This document shows, piece after piece, positions 1 to 5,173 of a DNA stretch of 5,173 bases. Source of the DNA: Candidatus Parabacteroides intestinavium (GTDB taxonomy: Bacteria; Bacteroidota; Bacteroidia; Bacteroidales; Tannerellaceae); contig DWYO01000239.1 of assembly GCA_019118725.1 (NCBI GenBank), positions 1 to 5,173 on the forward strand. The letters run 5' to 3'. The position numbers were made by a program, and so were the translations under genes. Every line of letters begins with the position of its first letter. Within the stretch, counting starts at the first letter, position 1. The notes under the pieces were generated by a model. It was given only the letters and a program-made list of their open reading frames with translations, did not search any database and had not been told where the DNA came from.

Positions 1-57
1 AAATACAGAAGAAGAACAACCGAATAATACAAACAGTATGATATGAACTATTTTCAT
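1..57 (-). CDS. Exported protein, probable lipoprotein, N-terminal fragment (cut by window edge)
   Basis: Nineteen codons are visible before the window ends. They encode a typical signal peptide: a short basic start (Met-Lys), a hydrophobic core (residues 4-12), then Gly-Cys followed by three serines. The Phe-Gly-Cys at residues 12-14 resembles a lipobox, which would make this a lipoprotein. It could instead be an ordinary signal peptide cleaved a little further on, beyond the visible part. A second in-frame ATG lies two codons upstream (61-63), and a stop codon three bases before that ATG (67-69) rules out a longer form. The start at 57 is preferred because it gives the usual Met-Lys signal peptide beginning. 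The gap from the rdgB stop codon is only 14 bases, so the two genes are probably one transcript. The mature protein is not visible and no function can be assigned. Confidence 0.6.
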   Translation of the reverse strand, partial: MKIVHIILFVLFGCSSSVF

Positions 58-71
58 ACACATGGTCTATT

Positions 72-659
72 TCAATGAGTTATTGTTTCGGATAAAAATT
101 TATCCAATTTTTCTACGGCTTTGGCACGATGGCTTATTTTGTTTTTGATATCGTTCCCCAATTCAGCGAAAGTCTGTGTATAACCTTCCGGAATGAATAT
201 AGGATCATAGCCGAATCCGTTTTCTCCTCGCTTTTCGGAGGTAATGACTCCTTTTACAATGCCATCGAATAGGTACTCCTTACCATTTAACAGGAGTGCG
301 ATCACCGTACGGAACCGGGCATTTCTATTGACTTTTCCCTCCATTTCCGTCAATAATTTTTTCATATTCGCTTCCGAGTCATGTGCTATTCCGGCATAAC
401 GAGCTGAATAGACTCCCGGGGCATTATCAAGAGCTTCTACTTCCAGACCAGTATCATCGGCAAAACAATCTAATCCGAATTTATCTTGGATATAACGGGC
501 TTTCTGCAATGCATTTCCTTCTAAGGTTTCTGCGGTTTCCGGAATATCATCTTGACAATTTATATCCGCTAAGCTGACAATTTCTATCGGATATTGTGCC
601 GTTATTTTGCGGACTTCTTCTAATTTATGCTTGTTGTTGGTTGCAAAAACAATTTTCAT
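72..659 (-). CDS. rdgB: RdgB/HAM1 non-canonical purine NTP pyrophosphatase
   Basis: This cytoplasmic housekeeping enzyme hydrolyses dITP, ITP and XTP to the monophosphate and pyrophosphate, which keeps deaminated purines out of DNA and RNA. The 195-residue length is normal for the family. All family signatures are present in order: the N-terminal nucleotide-binding segment ATNNKHK (6-12), ETLEGNALQKA (44-54), the catalytic DDTGLEV (68-74, with D69 matching the general-base aspartate of E. coli RdgB), APGVYSARYAG (80-90), the base-recognition loop GFGYDPIF (148-155) and SHRAKA near the end (176-181). The ATG at 657-659 begins directly with the conserved first strand, so the start is secure. 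No strong Shine-Dalgarno sequence is seen, as is usual in Bacteroidota. Upstream, a probable terminator separates it from the transglutaminase gene. Downstream, a signal-peptide gene starts after 14 bases and is likely co-transcribed. Confidence 0.97.
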   Translation of the reverse strand: MKIVFATNNKHKLEEVRKITAQYPIEIVSLADINCQDDIPETAETLEGNALQKARYIQDKFGLDCFADDTGLEVEALDNAPGVYSARYAGIAHDSEANMKKLLTEMEGKVNRNARFRTVIALLLNGKEYLFDGIVKGVITSEKRGENGFGYDPIFIPEGYTQTFAELGNDIKNKISHRAKAVEKLDKFLSETITH

Positions 660-686
660 TGTATGTCATTTTCTGTTTTAATTATA

Positions 687-725
687 ATTAAAGAGGGTGT
701 GTTAATCAAACACACCCTCTTTAAT
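687..725 (-). terminator. Perfect 17-bp hairpin, probable terminator of the transglutaminase-like gene
   Basis: Arms 687-703 and 709-725 pair perfectly over 17 bp around a 5-base loop (AATCA on the plus strand). The core is G/C-containing (GAGGGTGTG against CACACCCTC) and the outer pairs are A/T. Read on the minus strand, the hairpin begins 18 bases after the stop codon of the transglutaminase-like gene, and its descending arm runs into CTCTTTAATTAT, an imperfect U-rich tail. It ends 27 bases before the rdgB start codon. Its likely job is to end the upstream transcript. The T tract is interrupted, so some read-through into rdgB is possible. Because the arms are symmetric it could also stop antisense transcription from the other side. 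Confidence 0.75.
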
Positions 726-743
726 AACGGATTGCATATAGAT

Positions 744-3401
744 TTATTGCAATTTATGTATAATCTGCATCATTTGTTCGCCAAGTCCGATGGTATACCC
801 TTGCGATACGAACACAACCCGGTTGAATGTATCGGCAATGATAAAGATCGGTAAGGTATTGGGATGATCCAGTTTCAGGGCTTTGACCATCTCTTGCTGG
901 TTGATGTGCTTATTGTCGATACCATAGACGATGGTATTAGGCAATTCGCCAAATTCTTTTGGGTCAAACTTCTTGTATCCAGCCTCATCGGGGAACAATA
1001 AGACGATCTTCTTACCCCAGGCTTCCAGGTCCTCTTTTACAGCCGCTATGTCACGCATCGCATGGTTGGTCGGTTCCTGGCGAGCTCCGAGAATGGCTAC
1101 GATATAATACCCTCGTCCGGTGGTTGACAACAGGCTTACTTCCTGACCATCGATTGTCTGGTATTTATTTTCTGAATTGAAATTACCGATAACTTGAATG
1201 TCGGAAGTGTTTTCACGCATGGTCAAATCGATTGTAGTGGTTTGGCCGGGTTGTATAGTAAAGAATACCAACCGGCTAAGAACGGTTCCACTTGCCATAC
1301 GGGTACCACTTACCAATACATAATTGCCTTCATCCAGCTGTGTACCCTTTTTCAACAGATTACTCCATGTGGCACCGGCACCCATATCCACGTCTCCTTC
1401 TTCATAATTCAGAAGTTGCAAACGTCCGTCTACCACTTTGGATAAAGTAAAGTGTGAATAATATTTTGGGTCTTCCAAGGATTTAATGGCTTTATAAGTC
1501 GCTTTCAATGTACCTGTTCGGGCGGTAGTTTGTTCTTCAGCTTCAAAGTTTATGTCCTGTATGTTTTTACCCATCAACTGGACTTTTCCGGTAACTTCAT
1601 CAATCCGGGCTGGAATACCTAAAGCACGTGACAAAGACACAAAGAAAATATTGCGTGAGTGTGCATCTGCTTTACGTGCTTTCCAAACTCCTTCCGGGAA
1701 GATAGGAGCAGCGCCCAAATTACAATTGGCATCAATCTGAATATTATTCTTCACCCATTCTACCAGTTTTGTGGGATCTTCCCGATATGCGTTAGCATCT
1801 GCCTCTGAGATGGCTTTTTGGAAGAAGGCTTTGTAAGGAGTGATCATTTCGTTGGCAACACGCGGGTTGCGTACGTATTGACTGAAAGTTTCCTCGTCTA
1901 CACCATCGCATTTTATACTGTTTGTAAAATGGTCGGTTAAAACATCTCCTGAGACATCCCGCAAATCTTTGGCTGAAATACGTTGTAAAAGGTCGATCGC
2001 TGCATTTTTATCCGATGCCTGAGATAAGAAATCTTCAATAGTCTGGTAATTCCCGCGGGAACCGATCAAAAGTTTGGCGGCTATTTGGGCATCGATATTT
2101 TCCTTTTCAGCAAAAGCTTTTGCCTTTGCCTCATCTACAAATGTAGCTACATAGGCATTACGAATAGAATCTTCTTGTGCCATACGCCGGGTGTTTTCAG
2201 CCCGTTGCTCGTCTGTAACGGCCGGAAGATTTGCTTTTTCGGGGGGCGGAACAATGTCGAACTCTTCAATGACCTGATCTAACCGGTCTTTATTTAAGGT
2301 CAAGGTAATCTCCGGGTCTTTACCAAAAGAGACCTTGCCAAAGCCGAATTTCCCGTCTTTTGAAGCCCACACCAACATGTCGCCTTTGCCGGAGGTTAGT
2401 GAGGTTTCTCCGTTTTCATTTGCGGTTTTATTGGCCACGGTATAAAATTCCGCATAATTATACACTTTGAATTCAACACGTGCTCCCGGAACCGGCTGAT
2501 TGTTCTCGTCTACAATTTTTATTTTGGCCTGAGCGGTTTCCGCATAATTATCAATGATATTAATTTCGGTATAAACCGGAGTCTCTACCATAACTTCTTC
2601 CGGTCCTTGATATTTACCGAATACTTTGGTATGCATCAACATACCCCGGCTGGCAGGAGCATTAAACCAACCTAAATTCAGGACCGGTTCCGGTTCGCAT
2701 GCTCCTAAGAAATACCATTTCCCGTCTACCCATGCTTCTACCCATGCATGGTTATCATCGGTGTGTGCCCAGCGGGGGGTATATACCTGACGTGCCGGAA
2801 TACCTACAGAGCGTAAAGCCGCAACTGTAAAGGTGGATTCTTCACCGCATCGTCCGTAAGCTGTTTTTACGGAGGCTAAAGGTGAGCTTGTACGCGCATC
2901 GGAAGGAGTATAAATGACTTTCTCATGACACCAATGGTTCACTTCCAATACGGCATCATGCAAAGATAAGCCTTTCACACGATCTTTCAGTTCCTGGTAG
3001 AAAACCATACGGCTTTCGTCTAAGTTCTCATTATTTACTCGGATAGGCAATACGAAATGGCGGAAGATGTCCTCTGGGATGTTTTTTCCCCAAGGCATTT
3101 CCTCACGGGCCTGAAATGACGTTTTGATATTTTCCAGGAAATACTCACCACTATAATCGGCTATATCGCCCAGTGGCATGTAAGCATATAAAAAGCGCAT
3201 AGCTTCTTTTTCTGCCGGACTCATCGGTTGGTCGAATATAGTCAACAAACCGCTCTTCTCTAAACTTCCTTCTCGAGCTTGGAAGTCATTCTCTACTTGT
3301 GTTCTGTATGTTTCGTCTGTAATGAAATGTTCTTGCTGGTTTTGACAGCTTATGAACAGAAGCAACACAGGCAAACATAGGATAAAAAGTTTTTTGTTCA
3401 T
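744..3401 (-). CDS. Large transglutaminase-like lipoprotein with degenerate second core and cysteine-free thioredoxin-like C-terminus
   Basis: The product has 885 residues. The signal peptide (1-18) ends in Phe-Ile-Ser-Cys with the lipidated cysteine at C19, so it acts beyond the inner membrane. A transglutaminase-like (PF01841 type) domain spans about 140-240: GRCGEES carries the nucleophile C185 and NHAWVEAW carries H218. The usual third-residue aspartate is glycine (G233, in FLGACEPEP). A beta-sandwich domain like a carboxypeptidase regulatory domain lies at about 290-370, followed by a charged helical stretch at 395-540. A second transglutaminase-like core (about 540-670) keeps LSRALGIPAR and an H650...DG pattern but has A580 in the cysteine position. 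Residues 735-885 look thioredoxin-like, with a cis-proline-type TLP (849-851) but no CXXC. The substrate is unknown; a peptidase or scaffold role in the envelope is inferred. An in-frame ATG nine codons upstream (3426-3428) was rejected because it lies inside the predicted -7 promoter element and would put a basic extension before the signal peptide. The gene is divergent from the antiporter gene. Confidence 0.9.
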   Translation of the reverse strand: MNKKLFILCLPVLLLFISCQNQQEHFITDETYRTQVENDFQAREGSLEKSGLLTIFDQPMSPAEKEAMRFLYAYMPLGDIADYSGEYFLENIKTSFQAREEMPWGKNIPEDIFRHFVLPIRVNNENLDESRMVFYQELKDRVKGLSLHDAVLEVNHWCHEKVIYTPSDARTSSPLASVKTAYGRCGEESTFTVAALRSVGIPARQVYTPRWAHTDDNHAWVEAWVDGKWYFLGACEPEPVLNLGWFNAPASRGMLMHTKVFGKYQGPEEVMVETPVYTEINIIDNYAETAQAKIKIVDENNQPVPGARVEFKVYNYAEFYTVANKTANENGETSLTSGKGDMLVWASKDGKFGFGKVSFGKDPEITLTLNKDRLDQVIEEFDIVPPPEKANLPAVTDEQRAENTRRMAQEDSIRNAYVATFVDEAKAKAFAEKENIDAQIAAKLLIGSRGNYQTIEDFLSQASDKNAAIDLLQRISAKDLRDVSGDVLTDHFTNSIKCDGVDEETFSQYVRNPRVANEMITPYKAFFQKAISEADANAYREDPTKLVEWVKNNIQIDANCNLGAAPIFPEGVWKARKADAHSRNIFFVSLSRALGIPARIDEVTGKVQLMGKNIQDINFEAEEQTTARTGTLKATYKAIKSLEDPKYYSHFTLSKVVDGRLQLLNYEEGDVDMGAGATWSNLLKKGTQLDEGNYVLVSGTRMASGTVLSRLVFFTIQPGQTTTIDLTMRENTSDIQVIGNFNSENKYQTIDGQEVSLLSTTGRGYYIVAILGARQEPTNHAMRDIAAVKEDLEAWGKKIVLLFPDEAGYKKFDPKEFGELPNTIVYGIDNKHINQQEMVKALKLDHPNTLPIFIIADTFNRVVFVSQGYTIGLGEQMMQIIHKLQ

Positions 3402-3425
3402 GTTTAGGTGTTTAAGTTGTTTATG

Positions 3426-3455
3426 CAAAGTTAATTAAAAAAGGAAGAAAACAAA
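3426..3455 (-). promoter_or_regulatory. Bacteroidota-type promoter for the transglutaminase-like lipoprotein gene
   Basis: On the minus strand a TTTG (3455-3452) is followed after 18 bases by TAACTTTG (3433-3426), an exact match to the Bacteroides -7 consensus TAnnTTTG. Spacing is close to the usual value of about 19 bases. Transcription would start near 3420, giving a leader of about 20 bases before the ATG at 3401. This arrangement supports 3401 as the real start codon. The leader (CTTAAACACCTAAAC) has no Shine-Dalgarno sequence. The match is by eye only. Confidence 0.6.
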
Positions 3456-3466
3456 TTGATTTGTTT
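3449..3466. repeat. 18-bp inverted repeat in the divergent control region, possible operator
   Basis: AAACAAAT (3449-3456) and ATTTGTTT (3459-3466) are perfect inverted arms around a TG centre. The left arm contains the -33 TTTG of the minus-strand promoter, so a bound protein could block that promoter. The sequence is AT-rich, and such a palindrome could arise by chance in this kind of region. No regulator gene is visible nearby. Confidence 0.3.
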
Positions 3467-3505
3467 AATTATCTGTCTTGAATTTTTTATATGAATTTAT
3501 TTGCT

Positions 3506-3513
3506 TAAATTTG
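3506..3513 (+). promoter_or_regulatory. Candidate -7 promoter element for the antiporter gene
   Basis: TAAATTTG is an exact TAnnTTTG match on the plus strand, 59 bases before the antiporter start codon. No TTTG is found at the usual distance upstream; the nearest candidates (CTTG at 3477-3480 and TTTG at 3460-3463) are too far away. Transcription would begin near 3520 and leave a leader of about 50 bases. The missing -33 box makes this weaker than the promoter on the opposite strand. Confidence 0.4.
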
Positions 3514-3525
3514 TGAGGAAACAAA

Positions 3526-3576
3526 ATGCAATGTTTTTTGTTTTATATACAGCTAAATATAAATAAAAAGGTATGA
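3526..3576 (+). CDS. Possible 16-codon leader ORF overlapping the antiporter start (ATGA)
   Basis: An ATG at 3526-3528 opens a 16-codon frame (Met-Gln-Cys-Phe-Leu-Phe-Tyr...Lys-Lys-Val) whose TGA at 3574-3576 overlaps the antiporter ATG at 3573 in the four-base form ATGA. GAGGA at 3515-3519 lies six bases before its ATG, an unusually good Shine-Dalgarno match for this group. Translation here could feed ribosomes onto the antiporter start, whose own upstream sequence (AAATAAAAAGGT) has only a weak site. Against it: the frame is very short, and if the promoter at 3506-3513 is used the transcript would start too late to contain GAGGA. It may be a chance frame. Confidence 0.15.
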   Translation: MQCFLFYIQLNINKKV

Positions 3577-5090
3577 TTCAGAGCGCAGAGATTATTTTAT
3601 TGGTGGTTTCCATCATTTTGATATTGAGTATTTTTGCCGGGAAGGCGGGATATAAGTTTGGATTGCCGGCCTTGTTGTTGTTTTTGGGAGTCGGCATGTT
3701 GTTTGGAAGCGATGGACTGGGCATTCAGTTCGACAATCCGCAACTGACGCAATTTATTGGTACGTTGGCATTGAGCATTATTTTGTTTTCTGGCGGTATG
3801 GATACCAAGATCAGCGAGGTTCGTCCGATTGCTTCACAGGGTATTGTATTGGCTACGCTGGGGGTATTGCTTACGACCTTTATTACCGGCGGATTTATTT
3901 ATATGGTATGTCATTATAGCAGTATTTATGATACCCTTACCCTTCCGGAGGCTTTGTTGTTAGCGGCAGTAATGTCGTCTACCGATTCGGCTTCGGTCTT
4001 TTCCATCTTGCGAAGTAAGGGGGTCTTGTTGAAAGAAAATCTTCGTCCGACTTTGGAGTTGGAAAGTGGAAGTAATGACCCGATGGCTTATATGTTGACC
4101 TTGATACTGATTGCATTTATCGGTTCGGAAGGGATGAGTGTTCCGGAAGCTGCATTGATGCTGGTCTTGCAATTGGGAATAGGAGCCATCGGTGGTTACC
4201 TTTTAGGAAAGGTGGCGGTTTGGATTGTCAATAAAATCAATATCAACAATAACTCTTTGTATCCGATTCTGATACTGGCTTTTGCTTTTTTTACGTTCTC
4301 GGTGGTTACTTTGGCAAAAGGAAACGGATATTTGGCAGTATATATAGCTGGATTGATTTTCGGTAATTCCAAGATTGTCCATAAGAAGAGCATCGGAACA
4401 TTTTTTGACGGGTTTACCTGGCTATGGCAAATCGTTATGTTCCTAACGTTAGGATTATTGGTAAATCCGCATGAATTGTTGCCGGTAACGCATATCGGTT
4501 TAGGCATTGGGCTATTCATGATTCTGATAGCTCGCCCGGTCAGTGTGTTTATCTCGTTGCTCCCGTACAAGAACTTCACCCTGCGTGCCCGACTTTATAT
4601 ATCATGGGTCGGACTGCGTGGTGCCGTTCCGATTATTTTCGCTACCTACCCGTTGATAGCCGGAGTAGAACATGCACGCTGGTTCTTCAACATTGTTTTC
4701 TTTATCACCATATTGTCGTTGTTGGTACAAGGTACAACCGTAACTTACGTAGCCCGTTTGCTGAAGTTGATCGACAAGCCTCCTGTAAAGGAAGAGTTCG
4801 GGGTGGAATTATCAGAAGATATACGTAGTGTAATGAGCGAAATAGAGATTACTCCCAAAGTGCTGGAGCATGGGAACCGTCTGATGGATTTGACCCTTCC
4901 AGACCATACTTTAGCAGTTATGGTAAAACGGAATAATCGCTATTTTGTTCCGAAAGGCAATACGGTATTGAAAGAAAATGACAGATTGTTAATGATTTCA
5001 GATGATAACGATGCTTTGCTGGAATCTTACAAATCGATGGGTATACAGAAGTATACCATGAAGAATCGGGAAGCGATTATTGATGAATGA
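3573..5090 (+). CDS. nhaP2: CPA1-family potassium (or sodium)/proton antiporter with C-terminal RCK_C domain
   Basis: This inner-membrane exchanger swaps cytoplasmic K+ (or Na+) for H+ and would help control cell pH, volume and ion load. Of its 505 residues, about 1-398 form roughly 12-13 hydrophobic segments. Ion-binding motifs of the CPA1/NhaP group are intact: SSTDSAS (135-141, with T137 and D138), ESGSNDP (164-170, with the N168-D169 pair), NGYLAVYIAG (251-260), ARPVSV (320-325) and GLRGAVPI (347-354). Residues about 410-492 form a TrkA-C (RCK_C) domain, a ligand-binding regulatory module. E. coli NhaP2/CvrA is longer and, as I recall it, carries a further CorC/HlyC-type domain that this protein lacks. 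An in-frame TAA at 3564-3566 excludes any longer form, so 3573 is the earliest start, and the first helix begins at once. The gene stands alone on its strand and is divergent from the lipoprotein gene. Ion preference cannot be read from the sequence. Confidence 0.93.
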   Translation: MIQSAEIILLVVSIILILSIFAGKAGYKFGLPALLLFLGVGMLFGSDGLGIQFDNPQLTQFIGTLALSIILFSGGMDTKISEVRPIASQGIVLATLGVLLTTFITGGFIYMVCHYSSIYDTLTLPEALLLAAVMSSTDSASVFSILRSKGVLLKENLRPTLELESGSNDPMAYMLTLILIAFIGSEGMSVPEAALMLVLQLGIGAIGGYLLGKVAVWIVNKININNNSLYPILILAFAFFTFSVVTLAKGNGYLAVYIAGLIFGNSKIVHKKSIGTFFDGFTWLWQIVMFLTLGLLVNPHELLPVTHIGLGIGLFMILIARPVSVFISLLPYKNFTLRARLYISWVGLRGAVPIIFATYPLIAGVEHARWFFNIVFFITILSLLVQGTTVTYVARLLKLIDKPPVKEEFGVELSEDIRSVMSEIEITPKVLEHGNRLMDLTLPDHTLAVMVKRNNRYFVPKGNTVLKENDRLLMISDDNDALLESYKSMGIQKYTMKNREAIIDE

Positions 5091-5100
5091 GAAACTATTC

Positions 5101-5139
5101 TTACCTGCCAGAAATCCAAAGAGGAGATCTGACAGGTAA
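5101..5139 (+). terminator. Interrupted hairpin after the antiporter gene, possible terminator or 3' end structure
   Basis: Starting 11 bases past the stop codon, TTACCTG (5101-5107) pairs with CAGGTAA (5133-5139). After a 1x1 mismatch, CAGA (5109-5112) pairs with TCTG (5128-5131); after a 2x2 mismatch, TCC (5115-5117) pairs with GGA (5123-5125). The loop is AAAGA. Its position suits the end of the antiporter transcript, but the tail AAATAATCAAG is not U-rich, so it is not a classical intrinsic terminator. It could instead stabilise the 3' end of the RNA or belong to a structure continuing past the window. Confidence 0.4.
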
Positions 5140-5173
5140 AAATAATCAAGATAGTAGTAAGAAGGTGTTTTTG

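Noticed and set aside
61..63. Alternative start codon, two codons earlier, for the partial gene at the left edge
   Set aside because: It cannot be excluded, but it would begin Met-Cys-Met-Lys, less typical of a signal peptide than Met-Lys at 57.
627..854. 75-codon plus-strand frame across the rdgB-lipoprotein gap
   Set aside because: It runs through the terminator hairpin and antisense to two real genes, and its product resembles no family I recognise.
1194..1445. 83-codon plus-strand frame inside the lipoprotein gene
   Set aside because: It is antisense to well-organised coding sequence, has no promoter or ribosome site, and its translation is low-complexity in character; it is a shadow frame.
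3402..3428. Nine extra N-terminal codons for the lipoprotein, starting at the ATG at 3426-3428
   Set aside because: That ATG lies inside the predicted -7 promoter element, and the extension would put His- and Lys-rich residues in front of a complete signal peptide that begins at 3401.
4196..4579. 127-codon open frame on the minus strand inside the antiporter gene
   Set aside because: It is fully antisense to a conserved membrane-protein gene, shows no recognisable domain, and is readily explained by the base composition of the real gene.
5091..5173. Beginning of a further gene at the right edge
   Set aside because: No frame on either strand shows a convincing start with recognisable protein sequence in the 83 bases after the antiporter stop.

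Overview
This window looks like chromosomal DNA from a member of the Bacteroidales, close to Bacteroides or Parabacteroides. Three things point that way: the protein families present, AT-rich translation starts with little Shine-Dalgarno sequence, and promoter elements of the Bacteroidota type (TAnnTTTG, with an upstream TTTG on one strand). No tRNA, rRNA, CRISPR array, insertion sequence or phage gene was seen. Base composition and reading frames look even across the window, and no gene shows a frameshift.

Layout from left to right. (1) Positions 1-57, minus strand: the first 19 codons of an exported protein, probably a lipoprotein, cut by the window edge. (2) 72-659, minus: rdgB, the housekeeping pyrophosphatase that removes ITP, dITP and XTP, a few bases upstream of the partial gene and probably co-transcribed with it. 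(3) 687-725: a perfect 17-bp stem with a 5-base loop, a probable terminator between rdgB and the gene upstream of it. (4) 744-3401, minus: an 885-residue lipoprotein with an active-looking transglutaminase-like domain, a beta-sandwich linker, a second degenerate transglutaminase-like domain without the cysteine, and a C-terminal thioredoxin-like domain without cysteines. (5) 3402-3572: a divergent control region with a promoter for each side, an 18-bp inverted repeat and a possible 16-codon leader ORF. (6) 3573-5090, plus: a CPA1-family potassium (or sodium)/proton antiporter with a C-terminal TrkA-C (RCK_C) domain. (7) 5091-5173: a long interrupted hairpin just after the antiporter and nothing else recognisable.

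The genes do not form an obvious single pathway. The antiporter acts in the inner membrane on ion and pH balance, the large lipoprotein lies beyond the inner membrane, and RdgB cleans the cytoplasmic nucleotide pool. The antiporter and lipoprotein genes share a promoter region, so joint regulation is possible but not shown. I do not see a clear new multi-gene system. The most interesting object is the multidomain lipoprotein, in which two of three enzyme-like folds have lost their catalytic residues. The control region in front of the antiporter comes second.
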